A stretch of 9,030 nucleotides of DNA from Phycisphaerae bacterium (GTDB taxonomy: Bacteria; Planctomycetota; Phycisphaerae; SM23-33): the NCBI GenBank assembly GCA_030610965.1, contig JAUWQU010000096.1, forward strand, positions 1-9,030, given 5' to 3'. The notes beneath the pieces are model-generated. The model had not been told where the DNA came from, ran no database searches, and saw only the letters and a list, made by a program, of their open reading frames with translations. Positions within the stretch are counted from its first letter, which is position 1; the number at the start of each line of letters is the position of its first letter. The position numbers and the translations under genes are program-made. This document shows, in pieces, positions 1 through 5,130 of this stretch.

Positions 1-1
1 G

Positions 2-745
2 CACAACCAGACCCCGGGCGGATACCAGGACGGCGTATTCGGTGACCACGACGGAATTGTCCCCAAGTTTGACAGCACCAGCACCAGTGATGGCGTCCTG
101 GACGAAAGTGGGCAGCCACGAACCCATACCATGGCATGGCAGCGGGATGATGCCGACGGATTTGGCGCCGCCAATATCATTATCGGCAAGATCGAGTGGG
201 ACGCCGACACTGGCGGGTACGACATCATCACGGTCGTGCGCTTCCTGGAGACCGACGTAATCGACGAAGCGGCCTTTGATGACCTCGTCGCGGCCCAACC
301 AGCCCTTTCGAGCGCGAACTGGCAGGTCGCGGTAACCCCGGCTGACCCTAACAACCCGTCTAACAAGCCGGACCTCGACCAGAGCGAGTTCGACACCCTT
401 AATTTCTCCAGCGTCAAGTTCTTTGTCGACGAGCTCCGCATCGCCACGACGTTCGATGACGTGGTGGGCGCGGGGCCGACGGTGCTCGTAGGCGACACCA
501 ACGACGACGGCGTGGTCGATGCGGCCGACTACATCGCCCTGAAGACCAACATGGGCCAGGCCACAGGCGCCACGACTGCCAGCGGCGACTTCGACGAAGA
601 CGGCGACGTGGACTGGGACGACCTTCAGCTTCTGCAGGCCCACTACGGCGAGACCAGCGGCGGCGGCGCGGTCCCCGGCCCGGCGACTCTCGGCCTGCTC
701 GCTATCGGCGCGATGGCGGTCATCCGACGCCGTCGGAGAGCCTGA
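2..745 (+). CDS. Dockerin-containing secreted protein with PEP-CTERM-like tail (5' end outside window)
   Basis: The reading frame is open from the first bases of the window, so the true start lies upstream; the ATG at 131 is internal. The 247 visible residues begin with an acidic, beta-rich stretch of unknown function ending in FVDELRIATTFDDVV. That resembles the end of LamG/concanavalin-like domains in planctomycete secreted proteins (family resemblance from memory). A type I dockerin follows, with two EF-hand-like calcium loops of pattern DxNxDGxVDxxD: DTNDDGVVDAAD (residues 165-176) and DFDEDGDVDWDD (196-207). After a Gly-rich linker comes a sorting tail: VPGPATL (224-230), a short hydrophobic segment and five arginines. 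This is the PEP-CTERM layout recognised by exosortase, except that the central Glu of the PEP motif is Gly. The product is probably exported and anchored or processed at the envelope. No cohesin or exosortase gene is in the window. Confidence 0.88.
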   Translation, partial: HNQTPGGYQDGVFGDHDGIVPKFDSTSTSDGVLDESGQPRTHTMAWQRDDADGFGAANIIIGKIEWDADTGGYDIITVVRFLETDVIDEAAFDDLVAAQPALSSANWQVAVTPADPNNPSNKPDLDQSEFDTLNFSSVKFFVDELRIATTFDDVVGAGPTVLVGDTNDDGVVDAADYIALKTNMGQATGATTASGDFDEDGDVDWDDLQLLQAHYGETSGGGAVPGPATLGLLAIGAMAVIRRRRRA

Positions 746-760
746 GCGCAGCCGAAGGGC
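741..760. repeat. Dispersed CCTGAGC...CGAAGGG repeat, copy 1, overlapping a stop codon
   Basis: The sequence CCTGAGCGCAGCCGAAGGG matches a short palindrome-like element that I recall as scattered between genes in many GC-rich bacteria (typical form CCTGAGCNNNGTCGAAGG). The TGA inside it (743-745) is the stop codon of the dockerin gene. A second copy lies at 1050-1067. Family membership rests on memory of the motif, not on a search. Confidence 0.5.
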
Positions 761-783
761 CGCAGGGCCTGATTCCATGAAGC

Positions 784-805
784 AGTAGACAACCTGAGTA
801 GACAA
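784..805. repeat. 9-base direct repeat AGTAGACAA
   Basis: AGTAGACAA occurs at 784-792 and again at 797-805, a 13-base period, about 40 bases after the dockerin gene's stop codon. Only two units are present. It may be chance, a remnant of a local duplication, or a small binding site. Confidence 0.35.
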
Positions 806-994
806 AAGGGCGAGGTGCCCCCGCAGGGATAACGTGTCCAGAGTCAGCCTGCTCCGAGAGATGCCTCCTCTCACAATGACCGGCACGACCGCTTTGCAAT
901 GCGGCACTCGCCCTCTGTTTTGCGCTGCCCCGGCCGGTGAACCACACCCGCGCCCCCCGGCCACGTCATAACCGATCGCCGAAGATAGTGCCAC

Positions 995-1014
995 CTGGTA
1001 CCACACGGTGCCAG
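995..1014. repeat. Small hairpin CTGGTACC-ACAC-GGTGCCAG
   Basis: The arms CTGGTACC (995-1002) and GGTGCCAG (1007-1014) pair over 8 positions with one G-U wobble and a 4-base loop. Related GTGCC words flank it (GTGCCACC at 989-996, AGTGCCGCC at 1018-1026). No T-run follows, so it is not a standard intrinsic terminator. It may belong to a degenerate palindromic repeat. Confidence 0.4.
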
Positions 1015-1049
1015 CCAGTGCCGCCACGCGCTGCAATGGCGCTGCTCGT

Positions 1050-1067
1050 CCTGAGCATGTCGAAGGG
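1050..1067. repeat. Dispersed CCTGAGC...CGAAGGG repeat, copy 2
   Basis: CCTGAGCATGTCGAAGGG is preceded by GCTCGT, which is also typical of the element as I remember it (GCTCGTCCTGAGC...GTCGAAGG). It shares the outer blocks CCTGAGC and CGAAGGG with copy 1 about 300 bases upstream, in the same orientation. Its spurious translations (for example PEHVEG, FDMLRT) are of the kind often left by this repeat in false ORFs. No mobile-element gene accompanies it. Confidence 0.55.
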
Positions 1068-1292
1068 CATTCCGACGCTTCTGCTGCAGCCGTGCTGCGG
1101 GATGTTCGGGGGGATTATGCGCGGCGTCACCGTCCCTTGTGGGCTGTTCCGCGCGATCCTCGAACGGATTCGGCGGCTGAGGCTGCGGGAGCCGGTGCCC
1201 GAATGACGGCGACGCACGAGGAGATAGCGGGAGGAGGCAGGGACGACGGAATCGGCCTGTTCGGATCGGCCGGGAACGGCTCGACCGCGGTG

Positions 1293-1307
1293 GATTCGGG
1301 CCGAATC
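1293..1307. promoter_or_regulatory. 15-base palindrome, possible operator
   Basis: GATTCGG-G-CCGAATC is a perfect 7-base inverted repeat around one central base, the size of a typical dimeric regulator site. It lies about 50 bases upstream of the candidate -35 element at 1356 and 240 bases before the URO-D-like gene. No regulator gene in the window can be tied to it. Confidence 0.3.
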
Positions 1308-1355
1308 ATGGCCTGGAAACGGCCGGATTCCCCCGCCGTCGAGCAGCGAAGTCAC

Positions 1356-1383
1356 TTGCCGATCTCGCGATCGGCGGTAGAAT
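1356..1383 (+). promoter_or_regulatory. Sigma-70-like promoter for the URO-D-like gene
   Basis: TTGCCG (1356-1361) matches 4 of 6 consensus -35 positions. After a 16-base spacer, TAGAAT (1378-1383) matches 5 of 6 consensus -10 positions. Transcription would begin near 1390 and give a leader of about 160 bases before the GTG at 1548. It is the best housekeeping-type promoter found by eye in the window. Confidence 0.5.
1358..1375. promoter_or_regulatory. Inverted repeat filling the promoter spacer
   Basis: GCCGATC-TCGC-GATCGGC has perfect 7-base arms and a 4-base centre. It occupies almost the whole space between the -35 and -10 elements. A dimeric protein bound here would block RNA polymerase or, as with MerR-type regulators, change spacer geometry. 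As the site lies upstream of the expected transcription start, it would act as DNA rather than as an RNA hairpin. Confidence 0.4.
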
Positions 1384-1437
1384 CGTCAGAAAGCCCGACG
1401 GCGGTCGTCGGCCGGCGTTCATCCGAGACACCGAAGG

Positions 1438-1460
1438 AGCCGCGAAGAGAAATCTCGGCT
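1438..1460 (+). other. Leader hairpin with a GAAA loop
   Basis: In the predicted leader of the URO-D-like gene, AGCCG (1438-1442) pairs with CGGCT (1456-1460) and AGA (1446-1448) with TCT (1453-1455). They enclose a GAAA (GNRA-type) loop with a 3-base bulge on the 5' side. Another small stem, CCGAC/GTCGG, lies at 1395-1411. The leader may be structured, but I recognise no known riboswitch class. Confidence 0.3.
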
Positions 1461-1534
1461 GTAGGACAGGCCGGCACTGTACGGATCGCCGTGACCTCTG
1501 ACTGCTTGAGTGGCGATGAAGTGTTTATACCCAT

Positions 1535-1538
1535 GGAG
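1535..1538 (+). promoter_or_regulatory. Shine-Dalgarno GGAG fixing the GTG start at 1548
   Basis: GGAG lies 9 bases before the GTG at 1548. An in-frame TGA at 1542-1544 rules out any earlier start, so this site and the GTG define the N-terminus. Confidence 0.6.
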
Positions 1539-1547
1539 CATTGAACC

Positions 1548-2645
1548 GTGGAACTGGAATTCAAGCCCGACTTCCAGCGAGCGCGCCAACGCTGGGCGCA
1601 ATTTTGGCGCGGCCAGAGCACGCACCCGCTGCTCTGGGCGGTTAGGCCCAGGCCGGGGGCCGAGCCGGTTTCCAAGCCCAGTTGCTATGTGTGCGCGTTC
1701 AACGATATCGAGCCGGTGATCGAGCAGGCGATCGGCTGGGCGGCCACGCACGAGTTCCTCGACGGAGCCATCCCAGGCTACCAGGTAACCTTCGCCCCGG
1801 ATCATTTCGCCGCCCTGCTGGGCGCCGACCTTCGAAATACCGAGGGCAGCGCCGCCACCAACTGGATCCAGCCGTTCGTCCAGGACTGGGACGACGTGGA
1901 GATTCGTTTCCAACCCGATGGGAAATGGTGGCAGCGCACGGCCGAGGTGATCTCGCGTTTCCGCCGGCGCTGCGACGGCCGGCTTATCGTGTACGGCACG
2001 CACCTTCAGGGCAGCCTGGACTGCCTTGTCGCCCTCCGCGGCGCCGAAGGGGTTTTGTGCGATATGCTGGACGTGCCCGAAAAGGTGCTCGACGCCCTGA
2101 GGCGGGTGGACCGTGCCGTCGATGACGTTCGCGCCGCACTGGCCGAGGCGCTCGATGTGGCGACCTACGGCAGCCTGAACCGGTTCGGCATGTACAGCCG
2201 GGGCCTGATCGACGTGCCGCAATGCGATGCCTCGTGCATGGTCAGCACGGAGATGTTCGAGCGGTTCGAGCTGCCGTCGCTGGCCCACGAGGTGGCCGGG
2301 CTCGACGCGAGCATCTACCACCTCGACGGGCCCGACGCGATTCGCCACCTCGAAGCCATCTGCTCGCTGGAGAAACTTGACATGATCCAATGGGTGCCCG
2401 GTGCGGGCCAGGAACACAGGGATTGGGCCGCCCTGCGCCGCCGAATCGACGCACTGGGCAAGGGGCAGATCTACCAGGCCGGGACGAACCTTAGCGCGTT
2501 GGAAGTCAAAGCAATTTGGGAGAGCTTCTCGTCCCGAAAGCTCTACTTTCAAGTATCCGCCGACGTACACGATGAGCTGTGGATGTTGCTGGCCGAGCAC
2601 GAGAACGGCGGCGGAACGTGCGAACGTGACACCGCCAAGCGATAG
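1548..2645 (+). CDS. Uroporphyrinogen decarboxylase (URO-D) superfamily protein, substrate unknown
   Basis: The protein has 365 residues, a usual length for the URO-D superfamily (a TIM-barrel fold including HemE and corrinoid-dependent methyltransferases). It resembles a group abundant in Planctomycetota and Verrucomicrobiota, through the segments YHLDGPDAIRHLE (257-269) and IQWVPGAGQ (280-288) and the C-terminal LYFQVSADVHDE region (332-343). It is unlikely to be the haem-pathway HemE. The His-x-Cys metal motif of MtaA-type methyltransferases is not evident; the matching place reads H-L-D. No signal peptide is seen, so it is probably cytoplasmic. It starts at GTG, just after an in-frame stop and 9 bases after GGAG. 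It has its own promoter candidate at 1356-1383 and no neighbouring corrinoid protein gene, so a methyl-transfer role remains inference. The last dozen residues (GGGTCERDTAKR) look like a nonconserved tail. Confidence 0.85.
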   Translation: MELEFKPDFQRARQRWAQFWRGQSTHPLLWAVRPRPGAEPVSKPSCYVCAFNDIEPVIEQAIGWAATHEFLDGAIPGYQVTFAPDHFAALLGADLRNTEGSAATNWIQPFVQDWDDVEIRFQPDGKWWQRTAEVISRFRRRCDGRLIVYGTHLQGSLDCLVALRGAEGVLCDMLDVPEKVLDALRRVDRAVDDVRAALAEALDVATYGSLNRFGMYSRGLIDVPQCDASCMVSTEMFERFELPSLAHEVAGLDASIYHLDGPDAIRHLEAICSLEKLDMIQWVPGAGQEHRDWAALRRRIDALGKGQIYQAGTNLSALEVKAIWESFSSRKLYFQVSADVHDELWMLLAEHENGGGTCERDTAKR

Positions 2646-2899
2646 TTGCCCACTGGATCATCCTCGAACAGACTCGTACGTGGCACGAATCCCTTGCGAA
2701 CGGGCGAGATCTGAGAGACAATCCCCCATGCTTCGACTGGCGAGATGAACCGTTGCAGGGCCAAGAGGGCCGAATGCCTTGCCGGATGAGCCCATAGGAG
2801 GGGCAAGCGAAGCGTTCGCCGCCGGGTGCCCGCACGTTCCACGCGGCGGCGATGCTTGGCGTTCGACGTTTACCACTACTTGCACTAACTGCCGTTGCA
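2646..2899. other. Intergenic gap before the sigma-factor gene
   Basis: About 250 bases with no convincing gene, no clear terminator and no good sigma-70 or ECF promoter by eye. A TTGCCG word at 2779-2784 resembles the -35 used at 1356, but no -10 follows at a usable distance. A small palindrome, GCGAA-GCG-TTCGC, lies at 2807-2819. How the sigma gene is transcribed is therefore unclear. Confidence 0.5.
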
Positions 2900-3514
2900 A
2901 TGCGATATTCCGAGAGAGAACAGAAGCCTGATGAGCAATCCAACGAGCGCCTCATGCTCCGGTTCCAGCGGACCGGCGACGCAGAGGCGTTCGCGGGAGT
3001 GGTTGCTCGCTGTCTGCCGTCGGCGATAGCGATCGCCCGGCGGATCCTCAACGACACCGCATTGGCTGAAGATGCCGTGCAGGAGGCCTTTCTGCGCGTA
3101 GTCCGGCGCCGGGAGGCGTACATTCCAAGCCAACCGTTTTCAAGCTGGTTCTACACCATTCTGCGCAATGTCTGCGTAGACACCCTTCGCCGCCGAGCCC
3201 GACAAACAAGGCTTGTCCGGGAAGCGTCCGCCCGCCACCCGGCGATGGAGCGCCCCACGGATTCCGCTACCGACGCACTGGATCTGCTGGCCGCTCTGCC
3301 CAAAGGCGAGAGAGACGTGCTCGTCCTGCGCATCGCGCAGGAGCTTTCATTCCGCGAAGTTGGCTCTGCGCTGGGCATCTCCGAAGAGGCGGCAAAAAAG
3401 CGCGCCCAACGAGGCCTCAAACGGCTTCGTACACGATATCATGCCCGCCAGGGCCGGCCTGGCCGGCGGGATCAGGAAGCGGCAGGCCTGCCGGTCGTCG
3501 GGGCTCTGGAGTGA
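2900..3514 (+). CDS. ECF-type RNA polymerase sigma factor
   Basis: The chosen start gives 204 residues with the two ECF domains. Sigma-70 region 2 spans about 27-102, with EDAVQEAFLRVVRR (57-70) and PFSSWFYTILRNVCVDTLRRR (79-99) as core-binding and -10-recognition segments. Region 4 spans about 127-178, including LPKGERDVLVLR (133-144) and the helix-turn-helix around FREVGSALGISEEAAKKRAQR (151-171). Region 3 and the 1.1 domain are absent, as is normal for ECF factors. Neither the ATG at 2900 nor the one at 2852 has a clear Shine-Dalgarno. I chose 2900 because it gives the usual short hydrophilic N-terminus; 2852 would add 16 hydrophobic residues. The tail after residue 180 is not typical of the family and is encoded by a GC-rich palindromic stretch (3444-3470). 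The next gene encodes a zinc anti-sigma factor, the classic partner arrangement. Confidence 0.92.
   Translation: MRYSEREQKPDEQSNERLMLRFQRTGDAEAFAGVVARCLPSAIAIARRILNDTALAEDAVQEAFLRVVRRREAYIPSQPFSSWFYTILRNVCVDTLRRRARQTRLVREASARHPAMERPTDSATDALDLLAALPKGERDVLVLRIAQELSFREVGSALGISEEAAKKRAQRGLKRLRTRYHARQGRPGRRDQEAAGLPVVGALE
3444..3470. repeat. GC-rich nested inverted repeats at the 3' end of the sigma gene
   Basis: Three overlapping symmetries are visible: CCCGCC (3444-3449) with GGCGGG (3465-3470), GCCAGG (3447-3452) with CCTGGC (3458-3463), and GCCGGCC-T-GGCCGGC (3453-3467). It encodes the Gly/Arg-rich tail of the sigma factor about 45 bases before its stop. It could be a short palindromic repeat inserted in the gene, or a transcript stem-loop reducing read-through into the anti-sigma gene. 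Confidence 0.45.
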
Positions 3515-3518
3515 CCTC

Positions 3519-3523
3519 GGAGG
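3519..3523 (+). promoter_or_regulatory. Shine-Dalgarno GGAGG between the sigma and anti-sigma genes
   Basis: GGAGG lies 5 bases before a GTG at 3529 and 3 bases before a TTG at 3527. The TTG is in frame with the anti-sigma gene but too close for good spacing. The GTG is ideally spaced but opens a different, 30-codon frame ending at 3621. The site therefore does not simply mark the anti-sigma start. Confidence 0.4.
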
Positions 3524-3526
3524 AAA

Positions 3527-3558
3527 TTGTGTCCCCAAAGCGCGGCTGGAACGTATAC
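3527..3558 (+). promoter_or_regulatory. Candidate ECF promoter before the anti-sigma gene (bipartite motif, copy 1)
   Basis: TTGTGTCCCCAA (3527-3538) is followed 13 bases later by CGTATAC (3552-3558). Almost the same pair occurs before the receptor gene at 5023-5055. If GTCCC is the -35 core, 16 bases separate it from CGT here and 17 in the other copy, the spacing usual for ECF promoters. A transcript would begin near 3565, about 25 bases before the ATG at 3590. The role as promoter is inference. Confidence 0.35.
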
Positions 3559-3589
3559 AGAATGCAAAGCGCTCGGACGGACCACACAG

Positions 3590-4996
3590 ATGGAATGCGA
3601 CGAAGCGACTCAGCAACTTGAACTCTACGTGCTGGATGAAGTCCCGCCCAAGGCGAGGCAGCAACTTGATGCCCACATTGCACGATGCGCTGGTTGCCGA
3701 CGGGCCGTGGCGGAGTACCGACGGATCATCTCGGATGTCCGCTCGCAGGCGACCAGGCTCGCGCCCCGGCCGGAATTCGCCCAGTCGCTTCAGAGGGTCG
3801 TTGCTGACGAAGCCCGGTCCCGAACCAGCCGGACACGTTGGCGACGGATGGTCCTCGGCGCGAGCGCGGTGGCGGCCGCGGTGGTGCTGGGCGTGGGGGT
3901 CTGGCAGATGGGGCGGCTTGCGCCAGAGCCCCGGCAGCCGGCGGGGAACATAAGATCGAGTCCCACCCTCCTGGCGGCTGCGAACCTGCAGGAGCTCTGG
4001 CGGCACGGCGGCGCCCAGGCGTTCACGGCGTCCCCGGCAGACACGGTGGTGATCCGCGGTTCGAGCATGTACTTCCTCCGCAGAGACGCCACGGGCGACC
4101 ACGTGGCCGCGATTGAGGCATCGACCGGCGAGTTGCTGTGGCAGTCAGACCCGCCCAGTCGAGGTTACATTGCCGCGGACGGCTCGCGCGTCTACTGCCT
4201 GTCACCGGAAGCTCATAGGCGGACAGACCTGGTGGCGCTGGATGCCCGTGACGGCAGTGTCCTGTGGCGATACTCGGGCGACGGCTCGGAATTGGGCCTG
4301 GCCCACTGCCGCGCCGTGCCTGTGGCCGGCGGCCGCGTCTGCTGGACGACCCGCGCCACCGTTCACATGGTCGATACCCAAACCGGCCTGATCGTATGGA
4401 AACGGGCCATCGCCGATGAGGGCCCCCTGTCGGCCGCGGCAGACGGCGGCGGCCTATGTGTTGCGAGTTCAACCTCGATTCACCGCCTGGACGTCGAGAC
4501 GGGGCGCGATATCTGGTCGGAGCCGCTCGGCGGCGCGGCGCGGCTTCTGACGCGTCCTCTGCTGGCGCTGGCGGAGGGCAGGGCCTTCCTGGTGCAGCCG
4601 GGGGGCAATGCGAACTCGCGGCTTATCTGCCTGGACTTGGCGTCTCGCCGGCGCCTGTGGGAGAAGTCCACCGGCGACACGCAGCACCTGCTGGCCACAG
4701 GTGGCGGTGTCTATCTTCGCGGCGATCGCATCCGGGCCTATGACAGCCGGACAGGAGGTCTGCTGTGGTCACAGGCAGCCAGCGGGTGCGGGCCGCTGAC
4801 GAGCGAGGCTGGGCTGATACACTTCGTCGATGCCAGCGACGACGGACGGCTGCTCGCGCTGGATTCAGAGACGGGCACAAAGGCGTGGGAGATCGCGGGC
4901 ATACGCTCCTGCGACGCTTTCCGCCGCGTCGGGGGCACCGGCTATATCAAGACCCAGGACGGCGTCATTCACGCCATCGCGCTTCGCACGAAATGA
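3590..4996 (+). CDS. Membrane anti-sigma factor: zinc ZAS domain fused to an outer PQQ-like beta-propeller
   Basis: From the ATG at 3590 the product has 468 residues. The N-terminus is a textbook ZAS (zf-HC2) anti-sigma domain: C3, then H29, C33 and C36 (Cys-x25-His-x3-Cys-x2-Cys). One membrane helix lies at about 87-106, preceded by arginines (RTRWRR), so the ZAS domain should be cytoplasmic and the rest outside. The outer part carries seven repeats of the PQQ/BamB-like blade signature (D/E-x-x-T-G-x-x-x-W and variants) ending at W184, W226, W270, W309, W357, W393 and W433, with a closing strand near 459-468. It probably binds and inhibits the adjacent ECF factor and senses an envelope signal through the propeller; the ligand is unknown and PQQ binding is not implied. 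A TTG at 3527 would add 21 residues with no domain, so the ATG is preferred because it places C3 as in other ZAS proteins. Confidence 0.88.
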   Translation: MECDEATQQLELYVLDEVPPKARQQLDAHIARCAGCRRAVAEYRRIISDVRSQATRLAPRPEFAQSLQRVVADEARSRTSRTRWRRMVLGASAVAAAVVLGVGVWQMGRLAPEPRQPAGNIRSSPTLLAAANLQELWRHGGAQAFTASPADTVVIRGSSMYFLRRDATGDHVAAIEASTGELLWQSDPPSRGYIAADGSRVYCLSPEAHRRTDLVALDARDGSVLWRYSGDGSELGLAHCRAVPVAGGRVCWTTRATVHMVDTQTGLIVWKRAIADEGPLSAAADGGGLCVASSTSIHRLDVETGRDIWSEPLGGAARLLTRPLLALAEGRAFLVQPGGNANSRLICLDLASRRRLWEKSTGDTQHLLATGGGVYLRGDRIRAYDSRTGGLLWSQAASGCGPLTSEAGLIHFVDASDDGRLLALDSETGTKAWEIAGIRSCDAFRRVGGTGYIKTQDGVIHAIALRTK

Positions 4997-5022
4997 CCCC
5001 GGCGGAGGCATTCCCGGCCCTT

Positions 5023-5055
5023 TTGTGTCCCCAACGAAGCCTGACCATCGTATGC
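5023..5055 (+). promoter_or_regulatory. Candidate ECF promoter before the receptor gene (bipartite motif, copy 2)
   Basis: TTGTGTCCCCAA (5023-5034) is identical to copy 1 at 3527 and is followed 14 bases later by CGTATGC (5049-5055). It lies just after the anti-sigma stop codon and about 75 bases before the receptor's GTG. Transcription would begin near 5062. I find no convincing sigma-70 promoter in this 134-base gap. Confidence 0.38.
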
Positions 5056-5088
5056 TGTTTGTCTGCCGCGCACCATGTACGGACAGCA
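5053..5088 (+). other. Possible hairpin in the receptor leader
   Basis: Bases 5053-5062 (TGCTGTTTGT) pair with 5079-5088 (ACGGACAGCA) over 10 positions with two G-U wobbles and a 16-base loop. No T-run follows. It would form only in read-through transcripts from upstream, because initiation at the proposed ECF promoter would begin inside the 5' arm. Confidence 0.25.
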
Positions 5089-5116
5089 AAGACAGGTGCA
5101 GCGGGTTCTAATGATT

Positions 5117-5122
5117 AGGAGG
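5117..5122 (+). promoter_or_regulatory. Strong Shine-Dalgarno AGGAGG for the receptor gene
   Basis: A full AGGAGG lies 8 bases before the GTG at 5131, which decides that start. It is the strongest ribosome-binding site in the window, suggesting this operon is translated efficiently when transcribed. Confidence 0.75.
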
Positions 5123-5130
5123 CTGGGCGC

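Larger units (their letters stand above)
746..1355. other. Intergenic stretch without a convincing gene
   Basis: I see no supported coding region here. The open frames on both strands lack recognisable domains, run across the dispersed repeats and overlap one another, as expected by chance in GC-rich DNA. The stretch holds the dispersed repeat copies, a 9-base direct repeat, a small hairpin with GTGCC-type words around 987-1022, and a 15-base palindrome at 1293-1307. No strong stem followed by a T-run was found after the dockerin gene. The best candidate, GGGCG-AGG-TGCCC near 808-820, has no T-tract. Confidence 0.6.

Noticed and set aside
856..872. GAGAG...CTCTC stem as terminator of the dockerin gene
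   Set aside because: Only 5 pairs, no T-run, and over 100 bases after the stop codon.
966..1355. 129-codon - strand frame in the intergenic stretch
   Set aside because: It contains the translated dispersed repeat (FDMLRTS) and no domain; it is probably a chance frame.
1008..1544. 178-codon + strand frame in the intergenic stretch
   Set aside because: It runs through the dispersed repeat, the palindromes and the promoter, has no recognisable domain or ribosome site, and ends just before the URO-D-like start.
1515..1547. Second promoter (TTGAGT...TATACC) just before the URO-D-like gene
   Set aside because: The spacer is only 14 bases, and initiation there would fall at or inside the ribosome-binding site.
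1419..2600. Long open frame on the - strand (393 codons)
   Set aside because: It lies antisense to the URO-D-like gene, shows no recognisable domain and is a typical codon-phase shadow in GC-rich DNA.
2549..2842. 97-codon - strand frame before the sigma gene
   Set aside because: Part of it looks protein-like (SLFEDDPVGNYRL), but it continues antisense into the URO-D-like gene and has no supported start or homology that I recognise.
3347..4102. Open frame on the - strand across the sigma and anti-sigma genes
   Set aside because: It spans two well-supported + strand genes and has no domain of its own.
4997..5130. Cobalamin or other riboswitch before the receptor gene
   Set aside because: The gap is short and I see no B12-box or other class-specific conserved core; only a weak hairpin is present.
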